DNA of 45,365 nt from CAYUVH01 sp964448135 (GCA_964448135.1 CAYUVH010000025.1:1-45365), one strand, 5' to 3'. Positions 1 to 9,017 are shown, numbered from the stretch's first letter. A program made the numbers and translations. The notes: generated from the letters alone by a model not told the origin.

Positions 1-52
1 CGCTTCCGCAGAGCCCTATCCTGCTCGTGAATCACCGGCCAGAATATCCCAC

Positions 53-466
53 TCACGCACCCTGTCCATACCCCCGCCCCATTATTCTCCTTTTGATCCG
101 ACAATCCTTATCATTTTGATCCGCCCTCAACACATCAACGAGCAAAGGCCAGGAACGGAGCAACTGCCGGCCAATCGTCAATGTAAACGCTGCGTATATC
201 GGATTCGCCCAAAGGGCTCGGCGAGCTGCTTGGACTTCCTGCTGGCCCTCCGCAAACGGAACAAAGCGATGCCAGCCAAAGAAAAGCTCTCCACCAAACG
301 GCGCGCTACCGCCATCCTGACCATCCTTCCACGCAAACCAGTGCCGCAAGGCCTCGTGCTTGACGCGAGCCTCAATCCCTGGCTGCAAGCTCGCATAAAG
401 CTCTGAATGATGCTCTCGCAAAGTGCCGTCAAGAGTCTGGAGCTTGTAAGTAAGCATGGCAGCCAT
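53..466 (-). CDS. hypothetical protein, 137 aa
   Basis: I do not recognise this protein. It is the longest open frame here and its codons look coding (GAG, AAG, CAG and CTC preferred), unlike the overlapping frames, which are arginine/serine-rich shadows. It has no signal peptide and no clear membrane segment, although residues 85-115 are rather hydrophobic with several tryptophans. ATG at 466 is chosen; a second in-frame ATG lies three codons later. It is followed on the same strand by the end of the window and preceded, 99 bases upstream, by another small minus-strand gene, so the two could be co-transcribed. A spurious frame cannot be excluded. Confidence 0.5.
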   Translation of the reverse strand: MAAMLTYKLQTLDGTLREHHSELYASLQPGIEARVKHEALRHWFAWKDGQDGGSAPFGGELFFGWHRFVPFAEGQQEVQAARRALWANPIYAAFTLTIGRQLLRSWPLLVDVLRADQNDKDCRIKRRIMGRGYGQGA

Positions 467-565
467 TTCAACGACCCAAGCTCAACGGCGTGGCGCACGG
501 AACGCCACGATTGCAACCGGGACGCTCTCGCCGTGCTCGCAGCAGCGCAAGGTCAGCCAACGTCG

Positions 566-895
566 TCATTTGCTCTTAATGCTCTTCATAAACTCGGCGG
601 CTGCACTCTCATTCTGGAAAAAGCACTTGTCTGTCCTGCGCTTGAGCCAGCCCGTCCTCCACTCGGCAGACATGACTGGATGCTTCGGGTTTGCCTCCCA
701 AGAGGCCAGCGCCTTCTTAGCGCCAGCCTCCGTGTAGCTAAATCTGACTGCGAAACAATTCGTGGAGAAGCGAACCATCTGAATGCTGGCCTGCTCGATG
801 TCCTCGGGAAGCATGCGTCTGGTGGCGGCTGGCTGCTCCTGGGCAAAAAGTCCGAGTGTGACCATGGCCAATAGCAAAGTAAGAATCGTGCGCAT
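566..895 (-). CDS. small secreted protein of unknown function, 109 aa
   Basis: The N-terminus starting MRTILTLLLAMVTLGLFAQ is a clean Sec signal peptide (one arginine, a 14-residue hydrophobic core, cleavage probably near A-Q-E), so the product should be exported. The frame continues upstream, but the ATG at 895 starts the signal peptide and is the likely start. The mature part is about 90 residues with two cysteines (in NCFAVRF and DKCFF) that could form a disulfide. No family is recognised. It lies upstream of, and in the same direction as, the 53-466 gene. Confidence 0.6.
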   Translation of the reverse strand: MRTILTLLLAMVTLGLFAQEQPAATRRMLPEDIEQASIQMVRFSTNCFAVRFSYTEAGAKKALASWEANPKHPVMSAEWRTGWLKRRTDKCFFQNESAAAEFMKSIKSK

Positions 896-1632
896 AACGT
901 GAAGTTGGCTAACGAACAAATATAGGTATAAGCCGAAAGCCGCCAAGCCGCAAAGCGTTGAAAAATCTTTCCTCGCGTCTTTGCGCCTTTCGCCCTTTGC
1001 GTTAAGTCTTTACCGTCCATTTTCTCACTTCTGTCTTTCGTTAAGTACAGGCGAGCCACCCGGCCTTCCATGCTCTGCGGCCGCTTGACCCCGCTCCGGC
1101 GCGGTGCAAAATATCCTGCGGTAGGAGGAAACGGTTCCCGATTTCGTCGGAATCCGCATCCAGAACAAATTGTTCTTTGACATTTGAATCATCGCGTCGT
1201 GCGGTGGCGGCAGGCGTCCTGCCAGTCCGGCTCGGACCCTGCCGGAGAGCCGGGCGTCCCGCCCGGCGGAGATAGCCGTACCCATGCGCAGGAGCACAGT
1301 TCTCCGGCAAACGCTCCCGAAAGGAGGTTAACCGGTCTTCTTTCCCGTTCTCGTCAAACCTAAACCGCCAAAAAATAGGGGGGCCCACTCGTAAAGCTTC
1401 CTGCCTCTCTGACAAACGGAGGGAACGCGAAAAGAACCGTAAAACACGCCTAACGCGTTTTATCGCAATGACCAGAAACTTATTCACACGATTCAAGTCC
1501 AGCCCTCACTTCACCTGGTATATTTCAAGTTTGTTGCCCCTTCCCGACAATCAAACCTGCTCAAACCCAATCCGAGCCGATCCGACCCAATCCGGCCAAA
1601 AAAAATCACACAACCGTGTCGTGTCCCGATTT
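896..1632. other. non-coding intergenic stretch with repeats
   Basis: About 740 bases with no convincing gene. Long open frames exist on the minus strand, but they run through palindromic repeats and have arginine-rich shadow composition. Visible structures are a 'ctttgcgcctttcgccctttgcg'-like low-complexity block near 977-1010 (a type of dispersed repeat seen in many genomes), two GC-rich hairpins at 1209-1267, and an AT-rich imperfect palindrome at 1439-1462. The stretch at about 1553-1599 repeats AATCCG/GATCCG-like words loosely. Confidence 0.5.
1209..1267. repeat. pair of GC-rich palindromic hairpins
   Basis: Positions 1209-1223 form a 6-bp stem with a 3-base loop (GGCAGG/CCTGCC around CGT). 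Positions 1249-1267 form a 7-bp stem with a 5-base loop (GCCGGGC/GCCCGGC around GTCCC). Both carry the same GGCGTCC-like core, so they look like two units of one REP-like palindrome family. There is no T-run after them, so terminator function is doubtful. Confidence 0.55.
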
Positions 1633-1658
1633 ACTTTCGCCGCTGGCCGGGCGAAAGT
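1633..1658 (+). promoter_or_regulatory. leader hairpin upstream of VOC gene
   Basis: A perfect 9-bp stem (ACTTTCGCC pairing with GGCGAAAGT) with an 8-base loop lies 32-57 bases upstream of the ATG at 1690. It could be a 5'-UTR structure or a terminator without a T-run. No known riboswitch class is recognised. Confidence 0.3.
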
Positions 1659-1689
1659 CCGGGGAAACACAAAACGAAGGTGATTATTT

Positions 1690-2115
1690 ATGAAAGACAA
1701 AGCCATTGAACCCTATCTTTTCTTCGGCGGCCGCTGCGATGAGGCGCTGGAGTTTTACGGCAAAACCATCGGCGCGAAGATCGATTTCCTGATGCGCTAC
1801 CAGGAAAGCCCCGAACCGCTCCCGCCCGGCATGCTCAAGCCCGGTTATGAAAACAAGGTGATGCACGCGACCTTTCGGATCGGGCAAAGCATCCTCATGG
1901 CCTCGGACGGCTGCGGTGAGCCGTTGAACTTCCAGGGTTTTTCACTTTCCATCTCCGTCCCCGACGAAGCCGAGGCGAAAAAGGTCTTTGCCGCCCTCGG
2001 CGAAGGCGGCAAGGTGAAGATGCCGCTCACAAAAACCTTTTGGTCGCCATGCTTTGGCATGCTGGCCGACAAGTTCGGCATGGGCTGGATGATCAGTGTC
2101 CCCGGGCAATCCTGA
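1690..2115 (+). CDS. VOC-fold protein, PhnB-like
   Basis: 141 residues of the vicinal-oxygen-chelate/glyoxalase fold in its PhnB/YkcA-like version. Sequence signs are the N-terminal 'EPYLFFGGRCDEALEFY' (strand plus helix of the first beta-alpha-beta-beta-beta unit), the 'HATFRIG' and 'LMASD' strands, and the C-terminal 'WSPCFGMLADKFGMGWMI' strand pair typical of PhnB proteins. Length matches the family (about 135-150 aa). Enzymatic members bind a metal, but many PhnB-like proteins have no assigned reaction and I do not assign one. AAGGTGA lies 7 bases before the ATG, a good ribosome binding site. The gene precedes fabG in the same direction with a 41-base gap; no functional link is implied. 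Confidence 0.85.
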   Translation: MKDKAIEPYLFFGGRCDEALEFYGKTIGAKIDFLMRYQESPEPLPPGMLKPGYENKVMHATFRIGQSILMASDGCGEPLNFQGFSLSISVPDEAEAKKVFAALGEGGKVKMPLTKTFWSPCFGMLADKFGMGWMISVPGQS

Positions 2116-2156
2116 ATTGACAGCGGGCGCGGGATAACGGACAAGGGACGGCACTT

Positions 2157-2900
2157 ATGAGCGAACTTGCGAATCAAGTTGCCGTCGTGACCGGCGCGGG
2201 CCGTGGCATTGGCCGCGGAATCGCCCTGCGCCTGGCCGCCGCCGGCGCGGATGTCGTCGCCGTGGGCACAACCGCGGAATATCTAAACCAGACCGCCGAC
2301 GCGATCCGCCAACTCGGCCGCAAGGCCTGGGCCGTCACCGCGAATGTGAGCGACGCGGCCGGTGTCACTACCGCCGCCGAAGCCATTCTCAAGGACGCCG
2401 GCAAGGTGGACATTCTGGTGAACAACGCCGGCATCACCCGCGACGGCCTACTGATGCGCATGAGCGAAGCGGATTGGGACGCGGTGCTGGACACCAATCT
2501 CAAAGGCGCTTTCCTGTTCACCAAAGCCCTGTCGCGCACCTTCCTCAAACAGCGTTCCGGCCGTATCATTAATATTACCTCCGTCATCGGCCTCATCGGC
2601 AATGCCGGCCAGTGCAATTACGCCGCCAGCAAGGCGGGACTCATCGGTTTTACCAAGTCCTGCGCCCGCGAATTCTCCAGCCGCGGCGTGACCGTCAACG
2701 CCGTCGCGCCGGGTTTCGTGCAAACCGCCATGACGGACAAACTGACCGAGGAGCAGAAGGCGGCCATTGTGAAACAGGTTCCGCTGGAAACGCTTGGCAA
2801 CACGGAAGATGTGGCGAACGCGGTTTGGTTTCTGGCCCTGCCGGCCTCGCGCTATATCACCGGACAGGTCCTCGCCGTGGACGGCGGGATGACCATGTAA
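2157..2900 (+). CDS. fabG: 3-oxoacyl-[acyl-carrier-protein] reductase FabG
   Basis: Cytosolic short-chain dehydrogenase that reduces 3-oxoacyl-ACP to 3-hydroxyacyl-ACP with NADPH in type II fatty acid elongation. The 247-residue length is standard. Visible are the TGAGRGIG dinucleotide-binding motif at residues 12-19, NNAG at 89-92, Asn114, the catalytic triad Ser142-Tyr155-Lys159 (YAASK), and the C-terminal 'YITGQVLAVDGGMTM'. It is followed by acpP and fabF in the same direction, the classic fab cluster, which separates FabG from the many other SDR enzymes. acpP seems to have its own promoter in the 106-base gap. Confidence 0.95.
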   Translation: MSELANQVAVVTGAGRGIGRGIALRLAAAGADVVAVGTTAEYLNQTADAIRQLGRKAWAVTANVSDAAGVTTAAEAILKDAGKVDILVNNAGITRDGLLMRMSEADWDAVLDTNLKGAFLFTKALSRTFLKQRSGRIINITSVIGLIGNAGQCNYAASKAGLIGFTKSCAREFSSRGVTVNAVAPGFVQTAMTDKLTEEQKAAIVKQVPLETLGNTEDVANAVWFLALPASRYITGQVLAVDGGMTM

Positions 2901-2948
2901 ATTTGTAAAAACGCAGGTCAATTTGGAAAAGTTTTTACCATTCAAAGC

Positions 2949-2977
2949 TTGACGGTACCCCCCGCCTAGCTTAGACA
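2949..2977 (+). promoter_or_regulatory. sigma-70-type promoter of acpP
   Basis: TTGACG at 2949-2954, a 17-base spacer, then TAGACA at 2972-2977. Transcription would begin near 2984, 23 bases before the acpP ATG, leaving room for the GGAG at 2997-3000. An own promoter fits the high demand for acyl carrier protein. Confidence 0.6.
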
Positions 2978-3006
2978 CACAGCGACATAAAAAACCGGAG
3001 CATAGC

Positions 3007-3252
3007 ATGTCTGAAAAAACCATAGAGCAACGAGTCAAAGACATTATCGTTGAGCAGTTGGGCGTGAACGCCGATCAGGTGACGCCCGAGGCCAAATTTA
3101 TCGAGGATCTGGGCGCGGATTCCCTCGACACCGTCGAGTTGGTGATGGCGCTGGAAGAGGAATTCGGGCATGAAATCCCCGATGAGCAGGCTGAAAAACT
3201 GCAGAGCGTCGGCGACGTGGTCAAATACATCGAAGACATGCAGCAGAAGTAA
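3007..3252 (+). CDS. acpP: acyl carrier protein
   Basis: 81-residue acidic helical carrier protein. Residues 36-41 give the GADSLD motif, with Ser39 as the site for the 4'-phosphopantetheine arm that holds growing acyl chains. The sequence closely follows bacterial AcpP (VEQLGVNADQVTPEAKFIED, then EEEFGHEIPDEQAEK). It sits between fabG and fabF, whose products act on it. A GGAG ribosome site is at good distance, and a TTGACG/TAGACA promoter lies upstream. Confidence 0.97.
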   Translation: MSEKTIEQRVKDIIVEQLGVNADQVTPEAKFIEDLGADSLDTVELVMALEEEFGHEIPDEQAEKLQSVGDVVKYIEDMQQK

Positions 3253-3323
3253 CGGCTCTTTGAATATCTCCGGGGCAGTTGCCATCCCGGCTGGCCGGGA
3301 ACTGGGCTGCCCCGTTTGATTTT

Positions 3324-4583
<1,260 letters not shown>

Positions 4584-4588
4584 TCATT

Positions 4589-4613
4589 GTAGGAGACGAG
4601 GTGACGAGTCTCA
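4589..4613 (+). repeat. solo arm of the GTAGCAGCCGAGG repeat family
   Basis: This 25-base segment (gtaggagacgaggtgacgag and five more bases) is a diverged copy of the arm seen as a full inverted pair at 21400-21483 and 27817-27900. No opposite arm is seen nearby. It lies just after the fabF stop codon. Confidence 0.6.
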
Positions 4614-4683
4614 TTTTTTCCGGCTGCCCGCTGCAGTCAACCTCGCTAAACTGTGACTTGAACTCAAACCGTCCGAGCGGTCT

Positions 4684-4720
4684 CCTCTCCCTGGGGAGAG
4701 GGCCCGGGTGAGGGGAATTC
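4684..4720. repeat. dispersed repeat ending GGGTGAGGGGAATTC, copy 1
   Basis: The block CTCTCCCTGGGGAGAG makes a short palindrome and is followed by GGCCCGGGTGAGGGGAATTC. Near-identical blocks occur at 19859-19901 and 27207-27243. This kind of 'CTCTCCC...GGGTGAGGG' element is widespread in bacteria; its role is unknown. Confidence 0.6.
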
Positions 4721-4765
4721 TCGCTCCAACTCCCCGCATTGGGCTTTAGTCCGCATTCCTGGCTC

Positions 4766-6079
4766 ATGAACTTCCTCGCTCTCATCGAAGCCAAGCGCGA
4801 TGGTCAGGCACTGAACCCCGGGCAAATCCAGTCGATCATCAGCGCCTGCACCAGCGGGGCGATTCCGGATTACCAACTCTCCGCCTTTCTCATGGCGGTC
4901 TATTGCCGGGGATTGACCACTCAGGAAACCCGCGCGCTCACCATCGCCATGCGCGACTCGGGCGATGTGCTGCGTTTTCCGCGCGACCGGCGGCCCATCG
5001 TGGATAAGCATTCCACCGGCGGCGTGGGCGACAAAGTCTCCCTGCCCCTCGCTCCGCTTCTCGCGTGCCTTGGTTTTCGCGTACCAATGATTTCCGGCCG
5101 CGGCCTCGGCATCACCGGCGGCACTCTCGACAAACTCGATTCCATCCCGGGGTTTCAAACGCTCCTCCCCGCCGCACGCATCAAATCCATCGTGCAGCGC
5201 GTGGGCTGCGTCATCTGCGGCCAGACCGAGCGCATGGTCCCTGCGGATAAACGAATCTACGCCCTGCGCGACGTGACCGGCACCGTGCCGAGCATCCCGC
5301 TGATTGTCGCCTCGATTCTTTCCAAGAAGCTCGCTGAAGGCTTGGACGCCCTGGTGCTGGACGTCAAATTTGGCGCCGCCGCCTTCATGTCCAACCTGAC
5401 CCAGGCCCGCGAACTCGCGCGCGCCATGGTCACCCTGGGCAATGAATGCGGTGTCAACACCCGCGCGCTGCTCACGAACATGGACGCACCGCTCGGACGC
5501 GCCGCCGGCAACTGGCTCGAAGTGAAGGAGTCCGTCGAATGCCTCGAGGCCAGCGCGGAGGATTCGCCCTTGCGAAAAATCGTCATCGCCTGTGCCGCCC
5601 ATTTGCTGGTCCAGGCCGGCAAATCCAAATCGCTGGCAACCGCCACCGCTGCCGCCGAGGATTGCCTGGACTCGGGCGCACCCCGCAAAAAGTGGGATGA
5701 AATGATCGCCGCCCAAGGCGCGGACCTTGCCGCCACCAAACGCAAACTGGCGCTCGATCATACGGCGCAGATCGTTGTGGAATTGAAAACTACGCGCGGG
5801 GGCTGGGTTTCGAAGTGTGACGCCCGCATCATCGGCGAGGTCATCCGCGACCTGGGCGGCGGACGGCTGACCAAGGAGTCCAGGATCAATCCGGACGTGG
5901 GGGTCGATAGAATTGTCAGCATAGGAGAAAAGATCGCGCCCGGGGGGCTTCTCTGCCGGCTGCACGCGGCCAACGCTCCTCAAGCCCGCGCGGAGAAACC
6001 GCGTTTACTGCGCGCATTTGAAGTTTCGTCCCGGCCGCCCAAACCATCCGCCCTCATCCGCGAAGTAATCGCGAGGTAG
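4766..6079 (+). CDS. deoA: thymidine/pyrimidine-nucleoside phosphorylase
   Basis: Cleaves thymidine (or pyrimidine nucleosides) with phosphate, giving free base and (deoxy)ribose-1-phosphate in salvage. 437 residues from ATG 4766 (MNFLALIEAKRDG), the conserved start; the frame runs nine codons further upstream. The phosphate-binding KHSTGGVGDK begins at residue 81 and the family signature SGRGLGITGGTLDKLD at residue 110. The C-terminal lid-type domain (GGRLTKESRINPDVGVDRIV) is present. Whether it prefers thymidine (DeoA) or also uridine (Pdp) cannot be told by eye. It appears to be monocistronic, with repeats upstream. Confidence 0.92.
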   Translation: MNFLALIEAKRDGQALNPGQIQSIISACTSGAIPDYQLSAFLMAVYCRGLTTQETRALTIAMRDSGDVLRFPRDRRPIVDKHSTGGVGDKVSLPLAPLLACLGFRVPMISGRGLGITGGTLDKLDSIPGFQTLLPAARIKSIVQRVGCVICGQTERMVPADKRIYALRDVTGTVPSIPLIVASILSKKLAEGLDALVLDVKFGAAAFMSNLTQARELARAMVTLGNECGVNTRALLTNMDAPLGRAAGNWLEVKESVECLEASAEDSPLRKIVIACAAHLLVQAGKSKSLATATAAAEDCLDSGAPRKKWDEMIAAQGADLAATKRKLALDHTAQIVVELKTTRGGWVSKCDARIIGEVIRDLGGGRLTKESRINPDVGVDRIVSIGEKIAPGGLLCRLHAANAPQARAEKPRLLRAFEVSSRPPKPSALIREVIAR

Positions 6080-6134
6080 GAGCACGCAATTCCGGCTTCC
6101 CGTTTCGCAGTGATAAACTAACCTCGCCCCCATT

Positions 6135-6551
6135 ATGGACTGGCTCAATCACTTGATCTGGCACGACGGAAAGTTCCTCGGCATCGAATGGGGTGTCTGG
6201 AAGATTGTGGGCTGGACGGCCAACGCGCTTTTCTTCTCGCGGGTGTTCGTGCAGTGGTACTCGACGGAAAAACTGAAGCGAGTCGTGGTGCCCGTCGCGT
6301 ACTGGTGGCTGAGTCTCGGAGGGTCCCTGCTGCTGCTGGCCTATGCGCTTTTCTACAAGAAGGATTCCGTGTTTATCTTTGCGAATGCGTTCAACTGGAT
6401 TCCCTATGTGCGATCGCTAATCATTCATCAGCGGCACGCGGACGCGCATATGGACTGCCCGGGATGCGGGGTAAGTTGTCCCCCGCACTCGAATTTTTGT
6501 TCCGCCTGCGGAGCGAAGCTGCTGCCCGGCGCCGCCGGGCAGGCGCACTAG
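6135..6551 (+). CDS. LAB_N-domain membrane protein with C-terminal zinc ribbon
   Basis: 138 residues. Residues 5-100 match the lipid-A-disaccharide-synthase N-terminal-like domain (LAB_N): a short amphipathic start, then three hydrophobic segments at about 21-41, 51-73 and 78-97, with the typical 'FFSRVFVQWYSTEK' and 'NWIPYVRSLII' stretches. LAB_N proteins are inner-membrane proteins often near lipid-A or glycosyltransferase genes, function uncertain. After a His-rich linker comes a zinc ribbon, with Cys108/Cys111 and Cys122/Cys125 (DCPGCG and FCSACG). That appendage is unusual for LAB_N. No lipid A genes adjoin it. Confidence 0.8.
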   Translation: MDWLNHLIWHDGKFLGIEWGVWKIVGWTANALFFSRVFVQWYSTEKLKRVVVPVAYWWLSLGGSLLLLAYALFYKKDSVFIFANAFNWIPYVRSLIIHQRHADAHMDCPGCGVSCPPHSNFCSACGAKLLPGAAGQAH

Positions 6552-6554
6552 CAA

Positions 6555-6953
6555 TTACTTCTTTGCGGGAGGAGGCGTGGCTGCCGGGACAGCCCCACCT
6601 GCCGCGGGCGCGGAGGGCGCCGGGCCGGATGCCGGCCGGATGCCGTACTTGGTGAGGATGGGCACGAATTTCGGATTGTGCGCGCCGAATTCGGCCATGC
6701 GCTGTCCAAACTTGACGATCATCGGCCCGATCGCGCGGTTGTAATCATTCATCAGTTGCACCGCCTGTGGCCGGTAGGCTTGCAGGTCCTGCCGGGCATA
6801 TTTGAGCTGCCGAAGCAGAAAGATGTTGATCGCGCCGCTGAGCACGATCATGAGGACCATTACCGAGACCAGCAGCTGGCGCAAACCGTCGCATTCCTGC
6901 TGCAATTCCGAGATGCTGGCCTGACCGGGTTGATTGCTATCGAGATTATCCAT
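6555..6953 (-). CDS. single-pass membrane protein of unknown function
   Basis: 132 residues. A soluble start of about 26 residues is followed by one strong membrane helix (about 27-50, LLVSVMVLMIVLSGAINIFLL), then an alpha-helical stretch and a Pro/Ala-rich tail (about 108-132). No family is recognised. Its ribosome binding site AAGGAG (plus-strand 6959-6964) overlaps the stop codon of the upstream minus-strand gene, so the two are probably translationally coupled. Both products share the plan of membrane anchor plus short helical domain plus Pro-rich tail and both end in KK, suggesting related partners. Confidence 0.7.
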   Translation of the reverse strand: MDNLDSNQPGQASISELQQECDGLRQLLVSVMVLMIVLSGAINIFLLRQLKYARQDLQAYRPQAVQLMNDYNRAIGPMIVKFGQRMAEFGAHNPKFVPILTKYGIRPASGPAPSAPAAGGAVPAATPPPAKK

Positions 6954-6962
6954 AACAGCTCC

Positions 6963-7253
6963 TTACTTCTTTCCAGGGGCAGGCAGGCCGGCCGGTGCGC
7001 CTTCAGGTTGCTTCAGGCTGAAATCTTCCAGGATTTTCTCCATCTCTTTGTTCGGGTTGGCCTTGTTGTATTCGATGGCATCACTGGCCAACTGAGCCGC
7101 CACGCCCCGCCGCATGTTGGCGTCGCTTACGTTGGTTTGCAGAGTGCGCATCTCCCGCGTGGCGGATATATAGAGCCAGCACATCACCAGCGAGGCCAGC
7201 ACGCTGACGGTCAGCACCGCCAGCAGAATTGTCGTCAGGGGACTGTTTTTCAT
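6963..7253 (-). CDS. small membrane-anchored protein of unknown function
   Basis: 96 residues from ATG 7253, which begins MKNSPLTTILLAVLTVSVLA, a signal anchor or uncleaved signal (hydrophobic to about residue 28). The open frame continues upstream but that extension is not hydrophobic and looks non-coding. The rest is a short helical region (REMRTLQTNVSDANMRR) and a Pro/Gly-rich tail ending in PAPGKK. It is the first gene of a two-gene unit with the 6555-6953 gene and is divergent from the metallo-hydrolase at 7359, so the 105-base gap should hold both promoters. Confidence 0.7.
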   Translation of the reverse strand: MKNSPLTTILLAVLTVSVLASLVMCWLYISATREMRTLQTNVSDANMRRGVAAQLASDAIEYNKANPNKEMEKILEDFSLKQPEGAPAGLPAPGKK

Positions 7254-7358
7254 ATTTGCGTCCGCGGACTGTAGCCGGTCGGCAAAGGCCTTGTCCAACC
7301 CGATTTTTACGGACTTTCGCGCTGGACTTCGATGATTCCCCCGGCATCTTGCCGACGC

Positions 7359-8753
7359 ATGCGAGTCCACTTTTTCGGCGCCACGCGGACCACCACCGGC
7401 TCACGATACCTCATTGAAGTCAACAATCGCCGGTTCCTCCTGGAATGCGGACTCTTTCAAGGTAAACGGGGCGAAGCCATGGAACGGAACCGGACGTTTC
7501 CGTTCGATCCCAAGTCGCTCGACGCCGTGGTGCTCAGCCACGCCCACATTGACCACTGCGGCAACCTGCCCAACCTTTGCCGCCAGGGCTTCGAAGGCAA
7601 CATCTACTGCACCTTTGCCACGCGCGATCTCTGCGCCATCATGCTGGAGGACTCTGCCGAAATTCAGCGCGACGACGCGGCGTTTATATCCAAGCAGCGC
7701 GCCCGGCAAGGGCTGCCGCCGGTGGAGCCGCTCTACACCGCCGCCGACGCCGAGAAAGCGGTGCGACAGTTTGTTACCCTCAACTATGATCGTCCCTTCA
7801 CCGTGGTGGAGGGCGTGACCGTCACCTTTCGCGACGCGGGCCACATTCTGGGCGCCGCGCAGGTGGTGCTCGACGTGCAGGAAAACGGCCGCAAGTTCCG
7901 CTACCTCTTCAGCGGGGACATCGGCCGCGGGAACGACGACATCCTGCGCGATCCCCAACCGGTCGAGAACGTGGATTATCTCCAAGTCGAAAGCACGTAC
8001 GGCGGGCGCGTGCACGCCCCAAAAGTCAACGCCGCGGAGGAAGTGGGCCGGCTCGTGCGGGAAGCCCTGGAGAACCGCGGCAAGGTCATCATCCCCTCAT
8101 TCTCCGTGGGCCGGACGCAGCAGATTGTTTACACGCTGCATCAGTTGACGCTGGATGGAAAACTGCCCCGCGTGCCAATATTCGTGGACAGCCCGCTGAG
8201 CGTGAACGCCACGGAGGTCTATCGCCTGCATCCCGAGTGTTTCAATGAACGGGTTTACAAATTCCTGCGCGAAAAAGAGAACCCCTTCGGCATGGAGAAT
8301 CTCACTTACATCCGGGAGGCGGCTCATTCGCGCAAATTAAACGATCTTGCCGACCCGGCGGTAATCATCAGCGCCTCCGGCATGGCGGAGGCCGGACGCA
8401 TTCGCCACCACCTCGCCAACCACATCAGCCAGCCGCAAAACCTCGTGCTTTTCATCGGCTACTGCGCCGAACACACCCTCGGCGCCCAGATCCTGGCGCA
8501 CCAGAACCCCGTGAACATCTTCGGCGAGCCCCACCAGGTCCGCGCCAAAATCGCCTCCCTCGATTCCTTTTCCGGCCATGCCGATAGGAACGAATTGAGC
8601 CAATATGTCTCCTCCCTGACCGGGGATATCCGGAAAATCGCGGTGATTCACGGCGAGGAATCCCAGGCCCTGGCCTTTGCCGCCACGCTCCGCGCCCTGA
8701 AGCCCAAGGCGGAGGTCTTCGCCCCGGAATACGCGCAGGTATTCGAAGTTTGA
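7359..8753 (+). CDS. beta-CASP metallo-beta-lactamase-fold hydrolase, likely RNase
   Basis: 464 residues from ATG 7359 (MRVHFFGATRTTTGSRYLIE), the usual start of this family. The metal-binding HAHIDHCG motif, the SGDIGRG aspartate, the beta-CASP insert (IPSFSVGRTQQ, VDSPLSVNATEVY), SASGMAEAGRIRHHL and the C-terminal SGHADRNEL with a late histidine (VIHGEES) are all present. The family is related to the CPSF-73/Ysh1 RNA-processing nucleases, and bacterial members such as TTHA0252 degrade RNA, so a cytosolic RNase is the likely role. A TGGCACG palindrome follows the stop codon. Confidence 0.88.
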   Translation: MRVHFFGATRTTTGSRYLIEVNNRRFLLECGLFQGKRGEAMERNRTFPFDPKSLDAVVLSHAHIDHCGNLPNLCRQGFEGNIYCTFATRDLCAIMLEDSAEIQRDDAAFISKQRARQGLPPVEPLYTAADAEKAVRQFVTLNYDRPFTVVEGVTVTFRDAGHILGAAQVVLDVQENGRKFRYLFSGDIGRGNDDILRDPQPVENVDYLQVESTYGGRVHAPKVNAAEEVGRLVREALENRGKVIIPSFSVGRTQQIVYTLHQLTLDGKLPRVPIFVDSPLSVNATEVYRLHPECFNERVYKFLREKENPFGMENLTYIREAAHSRKLNDLADPAVIISASGMAEAGRIRHHLANHISQPQNLVLFIGYCAEHTLGAQILAHQNPVNIFGEPHQVRAKIASLDSFSGHADRNELSQYVSSLTGDIRKIAVIHGEESQALAFAATLRALKPKAEVFAPEYAQVFEV

Positions 8754-8764
8754 ACTGCCCAGGT

Positions 8765-8779
8765 TGGCACGCCGTGCCA
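8765..8779. terminator. palindrome after the beta-CASP gene
   Basis: TGGCACG-C-CGTGCCA is a perfect 15-base palindrome 11 bases after the stop codon. No clear T-run follows, so it may be a weak terminator, an mRNA 3' stabiliser or a protein-binding site. Confidence 0.35.
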
Positions 8780-8977
8780 GCTTGCAGTCGAAAATCTGTC
8801 CCGCTTCCAGTCAGTTGGGACGGTTTTGGTTGGAAAGCGAACAGGGCGCTCTCACTCCCGCCTTAAAGACCCGGTAGCGGAGCCAGAATTTCACGAGCGG
8901 GAATGCACTTCTTTTGGCCTCCGAACCTCCCGGGTTCAACTCTCGTTTTCCCCCGGTCAGACAAGGCTTTTTCGAGT

Positions 8978-8993
8978 TGGCAGGGCGTATGCT
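8978..8993 (+). promoter_or_regulatory. candidate sigma-54 (-24/-12) promoter of pilin-like gene
   Basis: TGGCAGGGCGTATGCT matches the sigma-54 pattern TGGCAC-N5-TTGCW well. The GG at 8979-8980 and the GC at 8991-8992 are separated by exactly 10 bases as required. Transcription would start near 9004, about 14 bases before the ATG at 9018, a short leader. A sigma-54 activator gene lies immediately downstream of the pilin gene. It is a single-site match by eye. Confidence 0.45.
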
Positions 8994-9017
8994 TATGAAT
9001 GTTCCAGCAGAAGTCTT

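Noticed and set aside
1480..1488. TTATTCACA, a match to the DnaA box pattern TTATNCACA, near an AT-rich palindrome
   Set aside because: A single box without a cluster, without dnaA or dnaN nearby and without an AT-rich unwinding region is not an origin; one such match is expected by chance.
1025..1496. Open frames of 90 and 151 codons on the minus strand
   Set aside because: They run through GC-rich palindromes and have the arginine/glycine-rich composition of repeat translations (GRDARLSGRVRAGLAG), with no recognisable protein.
1646..1667. GGGCGAAAGTCCGGGGAAAC considered as part of RNase P RNA or a riboswitch
   Set aside because: Only the short GAAAGTCCGGG word resembles RNase P RNA; the rest of the roughly 350-base molecule is absent, and no riboswitch core was recognised.
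8765..8787. TGGCACG...TTGCAG after the beta-CASP gene considered as a sigma-54 promoter
   Set aside because: The GG-GC spacing is 16 rather than 10 bases; the sequence is better explained as a 15-base palindrome.
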